Below are positions 1-8,267 of a stretch of 64,000 nt of DNA, one piece after another. The translations under genes and the position numbers were made by a program. Positions within the stretch are counted from its first letter, which is position 1. Every line of letters starts with the position of its first letter. The stretch is from Bradyrhizobium sp. CB2312. Lineage in GTDB: Bacteria > Pseudomonadota > Alphaproteobacteria > Rhizobiales > Xanthobacteraceae. The DNA lies in NCBI RefSeq assembly GCF_029714425.1, contig NZ_CP121668.1, positions 8,577,501-8,641,500 on the forward strand. The letters are read 5' to 3'. The notes below the pieces were generated by a model. It was not told where the DNA came from, ran no database searches, and saw nothing but the letters and a program-made list of their open reading frames with translations.

Positions 1-87
1 AGCCAATTCGGCTCCGAAGAATTTTATGAGCAGATTGTGCAGGCTCAAGCGCGAGAGCGATTGATCCTGATTGAATTCGCACTCTAG
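1..87 (+). CDS. 3' end of an unidentified gene (partial)
   Basis: Frame 1 is open from the window edge to a TAG at 85-87 and encodes 28 residues ending in LILIEFAL. Only the C-terminus is present, so no family can be named. The stop overlaps the stop codon of the convergent hydrolase gene on the other strand. It could also be a chance open frame. Confidence 0.35.
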   Translation, partial: SQFGSEEFYEQIVQAQARERLILIEFAL

Positions 88-1295
88 GCGCTCGACGCAG
101 TGCGAGTATCATTGACCGCCAGCTGCGGAGCGTTCTTTATGCAATTCTTTCGCGTTGGAATGGTAGGCGCCTGGTCCTTTCGATCGAGGCGCAGCTTGTC
201 CCTTAGCCAATCGAAGATAAACTGCCGCCCAATGCTCGGATTGTCGAGTTGCCGGTGCGATGAACCGGTCTCCTCGCCGCTGAAGATCTTGAGATCCATG
301 GGTACGCCCGCGGCGCGGCAGTGCTCATGCAAGGCAGTGATATCCTCCAGCCTGACGTAGTCGTGCTCTCCCACAACGACCAGGGATGGACATTTGATCT
401 GACGGGCAAGCTTACGGGATGGGGATCGTTTTATACCTGCACCGAAGAGGCTGGCGGTGACATATCTTTGCTCGAGATCTTCCCAAAACCCGCCGTCGCA
501 AACGGCGGCAGCCCACCTCATTTCAGTTGCCGCCACGCGCGTGGCGAGGGCTCCTCCAAGACCATCGCCTATCAACGCGATTCGCCTCGGATCGACGTCA
601 TCGCGGCTAAGTAGATAGTCCAACCAGCGGCGTAGAGCCGTGCCTTGATAATGGTGAACCGGGGAATCCTGAAAGCACTCGATCTCTTTCGGCAGATCGA
701 TAGCGAGCAATGACAGGCCGCTCGCAATGGCATGAGATTGAAATCTCACCAATAGGTCTTCTTTGGTATCTCTTTCCTCTCCGAACGCCACGACCACCGG
801 GGATTTGCGTGGCGCGGCGGATGAACGAATGAGATAGCCTTGGAGCCAATCGGTGCCGAAGCGAATGTCCAGCACCTCTCCGCGCGGAGACAGCAGCTCC
901 AGGAACGCTTCAGCACATGACCGGGCGATGCGAGACAGTTCGGCGATTCTCGGATCGCTGCGAACAAGAAAGGCGGAAGCTGTGCGATAGTAGTTCAAGG
1001 CGCGCAGCCATTCGTTCCTTGCCGTTGTAAAGTGGCCCTCTGCGCTTGACAGGCGCGCGCGCTTTGCGATCCGGTCGGCTAAGCCACGCCACTCACCGAG
1101 CCAGCTCTCATCGTCGCCCACAACGATCTTGCCCGCAATCATGAGGCACTCGGACACGAAGCTTGCGCCCTCTTGGGCATCTCCCAGCAGGCGTCTCAGC
1201 TGCGTGCTCTCGACCTCATGATCCGGCCAGTGGGTCCAGCCGTCAGCGTCATATCTGGGCGAGCAGTGGACACTTTTCGCCTGTTCTTGCATCAT
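84..1295 (-). CDS. FrsA/DUF1100-like alpha/beta hydrolase lacking the nucleophilic Ser
   Basis: A 403-residue alpha/beta-hydrolase-fold protein with a long helical N-terminal cap, matching the size and layout of the FrsA / 2,6-dihydropseudooxynicotine hydrolase group. The nucleophile elbow reads IALIGDGLGGALATR, so the central residue of the usual GxSxG is Gly. The acid (VVVGEHDYVR) and the His (SSHRQLDN) of a triad are still recognisable. FrsA proteins are known to lack the serine, so this may be a family trait and not decay. It is last in the minus-strand catabolic block, about 420 bp from its upstream neighbour. A hydrolytic or lyase role on a small carbonyl compound is inference. Two adjacent ATGs (1295, 1292) could serve as start. 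Confidence 0.75.
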   Translation of the reverse strand: MMQEQAKSVHCSPRYDADGWTHWPDHEVESTQLRRLLGDAQEGASFVSECLMIAGKIVVGDDESWLGEWRGLADRIAKRARLSSAEGHFTTARNEWLRALNYYRTASAFLVRSDPRIAELSRIARSCAEAFLELLSPRGEVLDIRFGTDWLQGYLIRSSAAPRKSPVVVAFGEERDTKEDLLVRFQSHAIASGLSLLAIDLPKEIECFQDSPVHHYQGTALRRWLDYLLSRDDVDPRRIALIGDGLGGALATRVAATEMRWAAAVCDGGFWEDLEQRYVTASLFGAGIKRSPSRKLARQIKCPSLVVVGEHDYVRLEDITALHEHCRAAGVPMDLKIFSGEETGSSHRQLDNPSIGRQFIFDWLRDKLRLDRKDQAPTIPTRKNCIKNAPQLAVNDTRTASSA

Positions 1296-1713
1296 CCTGC
1301 CCTCCCTGTTAGGCCGCGTAGAACGCCTTGTTCTTGGCGGTCGATCTTTTTTTCATCCGAGCGCTGAATTGAGCACGTGGCGACATGTCATATGGTACGG
1401 CGCGCGCTTGCGATGCTATTTGAACTCATGCTCGAATCAGAAGACCTGACGATGTATGCCGGTTGGTCAGATTGGATCGCCGTGGGCTCGGCGCGTGCGA
1501 CGTGAGACCATTTCGTGTTCGACTACGCTCGGCGGAATCTAGCTGATGACGCCGCAGGCGCTTACTGCAGAGAGCCAGGCGCAATTCACAGCGATATCGC
1601 TACACCGAGCTCTCCGGTCGTCGCCTCCGGGCGCTGATCGGGAGCCGCCGGCGGGTGTCGTCAGAGCTGGCGCCGGTCTCATTGGCCCAAAGGGCGCCAC
1701 ACAGATCGGACGG
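1296..1713. other. Intergenic spacer without a recognisable gene
   Basis: No frame of convincing length or similarity was seen on either strand. It probably carries the promoter of the FrsA-like gene and the 3' end of the BKACE transcript. No clear terminator hairpin was found. Confidence 0.5.
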
Positions 1714-2637
1714 TCAGAAGCCGACATCGCTCGTCCCTTTCAGCTTCAGCATGGCCCGAGCCTCGTCCGGCGTTGCCGCCTCTAAGCCGATTCCTTTCAG
1801 GATCGAGCGGACTAGCCTTACTTGCTCCGCGCTGGAGGTGGCGAGCTTGCCGGGCCCTGCCCAAAGACTGTCCTCGAGTCCCACGCGGATATGGCCGCCC
1901 ATCGCTATGGCCATCGCGCCTATGCGCATCTGCGCGGCGCCAGCGCCGAGTACCGACCAGACATAGTCATTGCCGAACAGCCGCTCGGCCGTGCGGCGCA
2001 TGGTGGCGATGTCCTCATGATGCGCGCCGATCCCGCCGAGCAACCCGAAGACGGACTGGATGAAGAACGGCGGCCGTACAAATCCGCGGTCGACAAAGTG
2101 CTTAAGATTATAGAGGTGGCCAACATCGTAGCACTCAAATTCAAATCGCGTACCACCGGGCGCGCATAGTGTGAGGACCTGCTCGATATCGGCGAAGGTG
2201 TTGCGGAAAACGAGGTTGCGTGAGGACTCCAGATGCTCGCGTTCCCACTGGTGGGTGAACTCGTGATAACGCTTGAGCATGGGAAATAGGCCGAAATTGA
2301 AGGAGCCCATGTTGAGGGAGGCCAGCTCGGGCCTGAAATGTCGGGCGGGCTCCACGCGTTCGGCAACTGTCATGAATGGGCTGCCGCCGGTCGTAATGTT
2401 GATCACGGCCCCCGACCTGCGGCTCAACTCCGGCAGAATCTTCGCAAATCCTTCGACCGATTGGTCCGGCTGACCGGTTTTCGGGTTGCGTGCATGCACA
2501 TGCAGAATCGCAGCTCCCGCTTCCGCAGCTCGCACGCCCTCTTCGATGATCTCCTCCGGTGTCACCGGGAGGTGCGGGGACATTGAGGGCGTGTGGATCG
2601 CGCCGGTCAGGGCAGAAGTGAGAATAACCTTGGCCAT
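1714..2637 (-). CDS. Beta-keto acid cleavage enzyme (BKACE, DUF849)
   Basis: A 307-residue protein of the BKACE family, the group of 3-keto-5-aminohexanoate cleavage enzyme. These zinc enzymes condense a beta-keto acid with acetyl-CoA and release acetoacetate plus a new CoA ester. The N-terminus MAKVILTSALTGAIHTPS and the metal-binding HVH in AILHVHARNPKTG are typical. A longer frame to 2730 exists, but the ATG at 2637 has GGAGG just upstream and matches the family N-terminus. It lies downstream of a lactonase, a dehydrogenase and a GntR regulator, which fits a late step in degrading a keto acid. The true substrate cannot be read from the sequence. Confidence 0.9.
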   Translation of the reverse strand: MAKVILTSALTGAIHTPSMSPHLPVTPEEIIEEGVRAAEAGAAILHVHARNPKTGQPDQSVEGFAKILPELSRRSGAVINITTGGSPFMTVAERVEPARHFRPELASLNMGSFNFGLFPMLKRYHEFTHQWEREHLESSRNLVFRNTFADIEQVLTLCAPGGTRFEFECYDVGHLYNLKHFVDRGFVRPPFFIQSVFGLLGGIGAHHEDIATMRRTAERLFGNDYVWSVLGAGAAQMRIGAMAIAMGGHIRVGLEDSLWAGPGKLATSSAEQVRLVRSILKGIGLEAATPDEARAMLKLKGTSDVGF

Positions 2638-2787
2638 GTGAAACCTCCAGAGCAAATCGGTGATGGTAAGCGGCGGCCGCGGAATTTTCGGCTTTGACGG
2701 CAGGACGGCCGCCAGGACCAGGAGTGACACCGCGCTTGCGCACGATGGATCTCCTCGCCGCTGATTGATGAAGCAGCTTTTCGCGGG

Positions 2788-3678
2788 TCAGCTGGCGAAC
2801 CGCGGCTCCGGAATGCCCTGGACACCAAGCCTTTTGATTGCAAATAGGGCCCCGCGCTGCTGTCCGTCATCGGGAAATCGCGGCAAGGGTGGCTTCGCCA
2901 TGGAGGTCACGTACAGAATGTCGAGGTCGGGACCACCGAACATCACGCTCGTGACCTTGCGCACCGGCATCTCGATAACGCGCTCAACGCTGCCGTCGGG
3001 CGCGTAGCGCACGAGCTTTCCATCATAGACGAGCGCGTGCCAAAGAAATCCTTCTGCATCGACCGTGGCGCCATCGGCAGCACCGCCGTTTGAGCGATCA
3101 ACAGGCGCGAAACGGCGCCGCTTGGTGGCAGCGCCGGTCTCGATGTCATAGTCATAGGCCCAGATTTCCCCAGTCCAGGTGTCGGCGAAATAGAAGGTCC
3201 GGTCGTCCGGGCTCCAGCACGGGCCATTGGACACGATGATCTTCTCGTCCAGGACGTGCAGCGAGAGATCGGGATCGAGCCGATAGAGGCGGCCGGAGGC
3301 CTCATCCTCCAGCGTATCCATGGAACCGAAGACGAAACGCCCGCGGCGATCGACTTTGCCGTCATTCAACCGATTGCGCGGCAAATGCGCCTCGGGTGCC
3401 GCGATGAGCTTCAGCTCCCCGCTCTCCAGATCGAGATCATGTACGCCGGATTGCAGCGCGACGAGCGCATGCGTACCGTCACGACGAAGGGCCATCGAGC
3501 CGATTTTCGCCCCTACATCCCAGGCGCGAAGCTCACGTCCATCTGCGGTCGCACGAAAAATGCGGCCATCGATACTGTCTATCCAGTACAGACGCTGCTG
3601 CTCGGTATCCCAAAGTGGGCCTTCGCCAAGCGTCGTCTTCAGATCCGCTATGATCTCGATCTGCAAGCCATCCCCCAA
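2788..3678 (-). CDS. SMP-30/gluconolactonase-like lactonase
   Basis: A 296-residue six-bladed beta-propeller of the SMP-30/gluconolaconase/LRE family, which are metal-dependent lactonases. Family landmarks are GEGPLWD near residue 18 (metal-binding Glu), NRLNDGKVDRRGRFVFGSM, SNGPCWSPDDRTFYFADT and a C-terminal half with repeated propeller strands. It sits 9 bp downstream of the SDR gene, so a dehydrogenase-then-lactonase pair (sugar or hydroxy acid to lactone to open acid) is likely. It is cytosolic as no signal peptide is seen. The natural lactone is unknown. Confidence 0.9.
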   Translation of the reverse strand: MGDGLQIEIIADLKTTLGEGPLWDTEQQRLYWIDSIDGRIFRATADGRELRAWDVGAKIGSMALRRDGTHALVALQSGVHDLDLESGELKLIAAPEAHLPRNRLNDGKVDRRGRFVFGSMDTLEDEASGRLYRLDPDLSLHVLDEKIIVSNGPCWSPDDRTFYFADTWTGEIWAYDYDIETGAATKRRRFAPVDRSNGGAADGATVDAEGFLWHALVYDGKLVRYAPDGSVERVIEMPVRKVTSVMFGGPDLDILYVTSMAKPPLPRFPDDGQQRGALFAIKRLGVQGIPEPRFAS

Positions 3679-3687
3679 TCTTGCGGT

Positions 3688-4476
3688 TCACAGGTATTCC
3701 ACATTCCCGTCGATGCTGATCGCCTGGCCAGTCACGTTGCGTCCACCTGGCGAGCAAAGGAATAAAGCCATGGCTGCAACGTCCTCGGCCGTCACCATGC
3801 GACGCAGCGAGATCTTCTTGAGGTATTCCTGGCGCATCGCCTCGTAGCTGGTCTGGAGCTGCTCCGCGCGCGCGCGGATCACGCCCTCAATGCGCGGGCC
3901 CTCGACGATACCAGGCAAGAGCGCGTTGACGCGGATGTCATCGGGGCCGAGCTCGGCGGCAAGCGATTTGACGAGCCCAATGATGGCCCATTTCGTTACG
4001 GCGTATGGGGTACGCCAGGCATAACCGAGGCGGCCGGCAACGGAGGCCATGCAGAGGATTTGCCCATAGCGAGATTGACGAAGCATCGGGATAGCATGAT
4101 GGGCGAAGCGGTACTGTGCATTGAGATTGATATCGATCGTTTGCCGCCAGTCGGACTCTGAAATGGCATCGATTCCGCCGGTCGGTCCGGCAATACCTGC
4201 ATTGTTGATGAGCACGTCGAGCCCACGCCAACGCGCAGCCTGCGCGCGAAAGACGTCGGCGACCGCGTCGCGGTCCGATACGTCGGCCTTGGTGGCAAGC
4301 ACCTGCGGATGTTGATTGCGGAAGGTTGCAAGGGCATCGTCGTTGATGTCGCAGATATGCACATGCGCACCAGCCTCAACGAAGGCACCGGCAAGTGCGG
4401 CGCCAATACCCGACGCGCCGGCCGAGATCAGGACGCGCAGCTCGGGATGAGGCACAAGACGCTGCAGCACGCTCAT
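3688..4476 (-). CDS. SDR family NAD(P)-dependent oxidoreductase
   Basis: A 262-residue classical short-chain dehydrogenase. The cofactor-binding motif is SAGASGIG near residue 19. NNAGIAG follows mid-protein, and the catalytic Ser and Tyr/Lys are in CMASVAGR and YAVTK. The Asp after the second strand (HICDIND) suggests NAD rather than NADP. The start overlaps the stop of the upstream GntR gene by 4 bp, so the two are translationally coupled. It probably oxidises the hydroxyl substrate whose lactone product is opened by the following SMP-30 protein; that link is inference from gene order. Confidence 0.92.
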   Translation of the reverse strand: MSVLQRLVPHPELRVLISAGASGIGAALAGAFVEAGAHVHICDINDDALATFRNQHPQVLATKADVSDRDAVADVFRAQAARWRGLDVLINNAGIAGPTGGIDAISESDWRQTIDINLNAQYRFAHHAIPMLRQSRYGQILCMASVAGRLGYAWRTPYAVTKWAIIGLVKSLAAELGPDDIRVNALLPGIVEGPRIEGVIRARAEQLQTSYEAMRQEYLKKISLRRMVTAEDVAAMALFLCSPGGRNVTGQAISIDGNVEYL

Positions 4477-5198
4477 GCCGGTCGCCCCCGTCTCGGAACG
4501 GCCGCGGCGCGCTCGTTGCCCCCATTATCAAGAATGCGGGACAGACAATTGGCGGCCTGCATGATGTCGTCTATCACTGCAGCGCGTGCGGCGGGCGCAT
4601 CGCGGTTCAAGAGCGCATCGAGTATCTGGCGGTGCGCGTCCATGGAACGCTGCAGGTGGGCAGCATCGGGAGCAACGAGCACGAAGCACGGACCAACGAG
4701 CAGCCAAAAATGCTCGACGGCGCCGAGAATCGCCGACGCCTGCGCGATTTGGTAGATCCGCCGGTGGAAGGCGAAATTGGTCCAGAGATAAGTGCGGCCA
4801 TCGACTGCATCAGCGGCGCTCTGCAGCCGGCCGTAGAGTTGGGTCACCTCGGCATCATCGGCGCGCGTCATACGCGAAGCTGCGCGCTCGGCCAGCAGCC
4901 CCTCGAGGGCTACGCGCGCATCGCGCACATCGCGCAGCTGTGCCTCGGACAGCCTCCCAACGCTCAGTCGCGCCGAACCGCTGAATTCGAAGGCGCCCTC
5001 TGCTTGCAGACGGCGCAGGGCCTCGCGTACGGGCGTCGGGCTTGAACCCAGCGCCTCGGCAAGACCCCGGACCGTCAGCCTCTGACCCGGCGCAAAGCGT
5101 CCGGCCATCAGACCATGTCGCAAATGCCGATAGACCTGATCCTCCATCGAGTCCCGGACAAGGGCCGGCAATGGCAGCAAGGCGATGAGATTGCGCAA
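4473..5198 (-). CDS. GntR family (FCD) transcriptional regulator
   Basis: A 241-residue regulator. The N-terminal winged helix has DQVYRHLRHGLMAGRFAPGQ and VRGLAEALGSSPTPVREALRRL, the GntR signature. The all-helical C-terminal half is of the FCD ligand-binding type (FadR C-terminal domain). The start is either the ATG at 5198 or the internal ATG at 5147, which begins MEDQVYRHL. A palindromic site lies 25-40 bp upstream, and its twin precedes the operon's first gene, so autoregulation and control of the whole left block are likely. It is cotranscribed with the SDR gene. Confidence 0.9.
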   Translation of the reverse strand: MRNLIALLPLPALVRDSMEDQVYRHLRHGLMAGRFAPGQRLTVRGLAEALGSSPTPVREALRRLQAEGAFEFSGSARLSVGRLSEAQLRDVRDARVALEGLLAERAASRMTRADDAEVTQLYGRLQSAADAVDGRTYLWTNFAFHRRIYQIAQASAILGAVEHFWLLVGPCFVLVAPDAAHLQRSMDAHRQILDALLNRDAPAARAAVIDDIMQAANCLSRILDNGGNERAAAVPRRGRPA

Positions 5199-5222
5199 TT
5201 CCGACGGCCCCCTCTACGTTTG

Positions 5223-5238
5223 AGATATGTGATCACAT
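5223..5238. promoter_or_regulatory. Candidate GntR operator, copy 1
   Basis: AGATATGTGATCACAT contains the perfect palindrome TGTGATCACA (5228-5237). The first 15 bases recur identically at 8181-8195. It sits just upstream of the GntR start, as expected for autoregulation. CRP-type sites look similar, so the owner is inferred from position only. Confidence 0.6.
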
Positions 5239-5366
5239 CGTAAAAAGTCCGTCAAGTATCGATCGGCGAGCCTGTCGGGTATTCCGAATGGCGCGGTGAG
5301 GCAGTCGCGGCCCGGCTCCAGCGCCAGTAAAACGCCTCGTAGAGGAGGCAAAGAGGGTTGAGCTTT

Positions 5367-6281
5367 TCACGCACCGAGGAGTTCGTTCGATGACAGCTGA
5401 AGGATGCCGACTGCGTAGAGCCCATCCACGAAGGTCCGGTACTGCGGTCGCGCCGCGGCGATGGCGGCAACGAGTCTCCTCCCCGAGGCAATTTCGCCGG
5501 CGCGGATCAGCAGCACGCCCTTCCAGAAGGTTGGCTCTGGGTCAGCGCCGATCAATGCCTGGGCCTCCGTGAGCATGCGCAGTGTCTCTGCAAGCTGCGG
5601 ACCTGTCGCTGCCGCCTCGCCCGAGAGCAACCCAGGTGTGAAGACAGATGCGCCGAAGATCGTGTGTGCCTGAGAGAGCTTGGCGAGCCTGCGCAATTCG
5701 GCAAGTGGCTCGGGATGGTCGTCAACTCGCACATCGATGAGCCGGTTAGCCCAGGGCGTTGGAGCGATGGCGGCGGGCACCAAAAGGAGCGCGGCCGACA
5801 TCCGGCCACGGGCGTCACCTCCAGCGGCTTCACCTGCATCCATTGCCGCGAGCATTCGGTCGAGAAGTGCGCCGCCAGTACCCTCGTACGCTGCCAGCAT
5901 GGCGGGAACCACGGCGTCGCTGGCGAGCATATTTCCCAGCACGATAACGTTGCTGGCTTCGAGCTGAGCGCGGTGGGGAACACAGCGATCGCCAGTGAAC
6001 ATTGCTTTGCCGCCGCCGACATCGAGAAAGGCGACTTGGCGCAACTGTCGGTCTTCGTCCTTTGCAAGTAGGCTCGTGAGCGCCGTCGCCGCCGATGCGC
6101 CGGAGGCCATGAGATCCAGCCCGTTCGGCCCGTAAGCTGGATTAACGAACGACTGGGTCGCAACAACGCCAACACCGGCTCGCGCAAACGTCACAACGCG
6201 CCCGAGCGCGAAATAATGCGATTGGCTGGCAACACCCAATTCACCGGTGATCGGGTCTCGGGCGATGATCGAGTATGTCAT
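5367..6281 (-). CDS. DUF1028 family protein
   Basis: A 304-residue DUF1028 protein, predicted to have an Ntn-hydrolase-like fold. The N-terminus MTYSIIARDPITGELGVASQ and VVATQSFVNPAYGPNGLDLM are the family landmarks. The frame stays open to 6521, but the ATG at 6281 gives the family N-terminus and a 4-bp overlap with the upstream hydrolase gene. DUF1028 genes often sit in amino acid, peptide or lactam degradation loci, and an amidohydrolase-like role fits the context. No function is proven for the family. Confidence 0.88.
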   Translation of the reverse strand: MTYSIIARDPITGELGVASQSHYFALGRVVTFARAGVGVVATQSFVNPAYGPNGLDLMASGASAATALTSLLAKDEDRQLRQVAFLDVGGGKAMFTGDRCVPHRAQLEASNVIVLGNMLASDAVVPAMLAAYEGTGGALLDRMLAAMDAGEAAGGDARGRMSAALLLVPAAIAPTPWANRLIDVRVDDHPEPLAELRRLAKLSQAHTIFGASVFTPGLLSGEAAATGPQLAETLRMLTEAQALIGADPEPTFWKGVLLIRAGEIASGRRLVAAIAAARPQYRTFVDGLYAVGILQLSSNELLGA

Positions 6282-7069
6282 CTTCTGGACTCCGCATGCG
6301 CAAGGTGTGCCTTGATTGCGGCGATCAAAGCCGGCGGATCCTCCAGCATCGGCAAGTGACCAATGCCTGGCAGGAGAACGTGCGGAGCACGCAGCGCGGC
6401 TGCCATTTCTGCGCCGGCTGCGAGAGGGCAGGTCAGGTCGAACTCGCCGGTCAGAACCGTCACAGGACAACTGACGCTGGCCACATGGGCACGGATATCG
6501 GCCGCGCAGGCGGCTCTCCACACGCGACGGATGTCGTCCTTTTCGTTTGGATTGCGCAGCGCAATGGTCTTGGCCACCACTTCGGCAGACGCGTTTGGAC
6601 CGAGTGCATATTTCGGCAGGATGAGCTCAAACATCTCGTCGACGGTGTGATGCTCGAGGGTGGCTAGAACAGCCGCATTGTCAGGATCTTGCGAGTAGAG
6701 CTGACTGCCTACCGCGACAACCGAGAGAACCCGTTTGGGCTCGGCAGCGGCGAGATAGACCGAAATCGCTCCACCAAGCGAACCGCCGATGGCGTGGAAG
6801 CGATCGATGCCCGCCCGGTCGACGGCATCGATGCAGTCCTGCGCCCACCGGGCAAGGTCGTATTGTTCGGCCGGCGGCGAGTCACCGAATCCACGCATGT
6901 CGGGGACAATCGTGAACCGGTCGGCGAATGCCGGCACGATCTCCGCCCAGGCCCCGCCCTTGAGATTGATGGGATGCACGAACAGAATTGGCGGCCTGCT
7001 CGCGTCGGCTTCCCCATGGTAAGAAACCGCAATCGGACCGACCGGTCGCTTGATAGTGAGCCGCCTCAT
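6278..7069 (-). CDS. Alpha/beta fold hydrolase
   Basis: A 263-residue alpha/beta hydrolase with an intact nucleophile elbow GGSLGG near residue 97, an oxyanion-type region LFVHPINLKGG near the N-terminus, the acid in VLTGEFDLTCP and the catalytic His in LPGIGHLPMLEDP. It resembles 3-oxoadipate enol-lactonase and other meta-cleavage-type hydrolases. It overlaps the DUF1028 gene by 4 bp and lies downstream of the NTF2-like gene. A lactone or C-C bond hydrolase role in the left catabolic block is plausible but unproven. Confidence 0.9.
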   Translation of the reverse strand: MRRLTIKRPVGPIAVSYHGEADASRPPILFVHPINLKGGAWAEIVPAFADRFTIVPDMRGFGDSPPAEQYDLARWAQDCIDAVDRAGIDRFHAIGGSLGGAISVYLAAAEPKRVLSVVAVGSQLYSQDPDNAAVLATLEHHTVDEMFELILPKYALGPNASAEVVAKTIALRNPNEKDDIRRVWRAACAADIRAHVASVSCPVTVLTGEFDLTCPLAAGAEMAAALRAPHVLLPGIGHLPMLEDPPALIAAIKAHLAHAESRR

Positions 7070-7294
7070 GAGTCCTCCACGGTCACGACGCTCCGAACGG
7101 CCGAAAGGACGCTCGATTGCGTGTCGCTTTTCCTTTCCAGTGAGGCTCGCGCACTACGGTCCATCCGCTTCTCGGAGGCCACATCGGGCGGCAACTTCAG
7201 CTGGAAAATCTTCTCTGGATGTTCTTCGCCCCGGCGGTCAGTCCGTTCGCCGGGTGCAGGATGCGCGGCCAGCCCGGCAGGGCGCTCGCTTTGA

Positions 7295-7804
7295 TTACGG
7301 CCCTTGGTCGTCCGTAACCGAAAAGCTCTTGCCGAAGCGGGGCGGCAGATAGCCCACGCCGCGGCTGGCATAGCTATCGCCGAACGGCTGCCGGATCTTG
7401 TCTTTGGGCGCCATCTCCGAGCAGTGGAAGTGCCAGATCTTCCACTCCGGCTGCCCCTCTCCGTCGTTGCGCACGTAGATTTCGGTGCTGCGCAGGTACT
7501 GGTCCGGTTTGTCGGCTTCTTCGAAATTGCCCTCGCAAAGCAGGTAGGCCATATCGCCATGGACATCCAGACGCCAGATGTGCATCACCGCAGGCTTCGA
7601 TCGCGGCCTGTCCTTGAACGACTCCCAAAAGGCGGTCAGCTCCTCCCGCCCGAAGTACGGATCGCCGCTAAGGTTGAAATTTAAGAACGCGGTGCCACTC
7701 GGGAAGCAGGTTCGCATCAAGGGGATATCCCACTTGTGATTGGCAATCCACCAGTCGCGGTGCACTTTCAAAATGGCTGCTCGGTCCTCATCTAAAGTCG
7801 GCAT
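7295..7804 (-). CDS. NTF2-like / SnoaL-like family protein
   Basis: A 169-residue protein with the NTF2-like cone fold signature: an N-terminal helix AAILKVHRDWWIANHKWD, then TAFLNFNLSGDPYFGREEL, then a strand-rich half ending in EWKIWHFHCSEM. The ATG at 7804 has AGGAG upstream and fits the family start; the open frame reaches 7978. Relatives are isomerases, dehydratases or binding proteins. It is the first gene of the left block, about 225 bp ahead of the hydrolase, and is preceded by the second operator copy. The exact reaction is unknown. Confidence 0.8.
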   Translation of the reverse strand: MPTLDEDRAAILKVHRDWWIANHKWDIPLMRTCFPSGTAFLNFNLSGDPYFGREELTAFWESFKDRPRSKPAVMHIWRLDVHGDMAYLLCEGNFEEADKPDQYLRSTEIYVRNDGEGQPEWKIWHFHCSEMAPKDKIRQPFGDSYASRGVGYLPPRFGKSFSVTDDQGP

Positions 7805-8267
7805 GGATGCTCCTGGGTGGTGTGATCGTAAAATTGGCCGCCGGGGAAATCCCCCTTTTATCGGCGGCCTCATCGGCCTCGGGTGCAAAGACCGAGGCAG
7901 ATTCTCGTGCTTGATCCTCGGCCGCCGGCAGTCGCTTCGGGACAGCAGTTCTGAGCGGTTCAGCTGAGGGCGCGCCAAGAAGACGCAAAATCGCGAGAGC
8001 TAAAGCGGGACGACGCTGCTGTTCCTCGTGATCGACTAATGTCGCCGGCGGTTAGAATGCACTGGGACCGCTCACCAGTGCGCCAAACGCTGGCAGACTG
8101 AAGCTTGCTGGGCAATCAATGCCCAGCCGAAAGCGTGCGCTGGCATGATAATGTGGCTCACTCCAAGGCCCCTCCATTTCAGATATGTGATCACAAATCA
8201 AATTACACGTCAAGGCCAGCCCCGCACGCACCGGCATCGTCTGAGGCTCGCGCGCGACGCGCTCCGG
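7805..8267. other. Promoter-bearing spacer between left block and F420 genes
   Basis: It separates the FO synthase stop from the NTF2-like start. No convincing gene was found. It carries the second operator copy at 8181-8195 and probably the promoter of the left operon. Confidence 0.55.
8181..8195. promoter_or_regulatory. Candidate GntR operator, copy 2
   Basis: AGATATGTGATCACA is identical over 15 bases to the site at 5223-5237 and includes the palindrome TGTGATCACA (8186-8195). It lies about 380 bp before the NTF2-like start, ahead of the whole left block. Confidence 0.6.
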
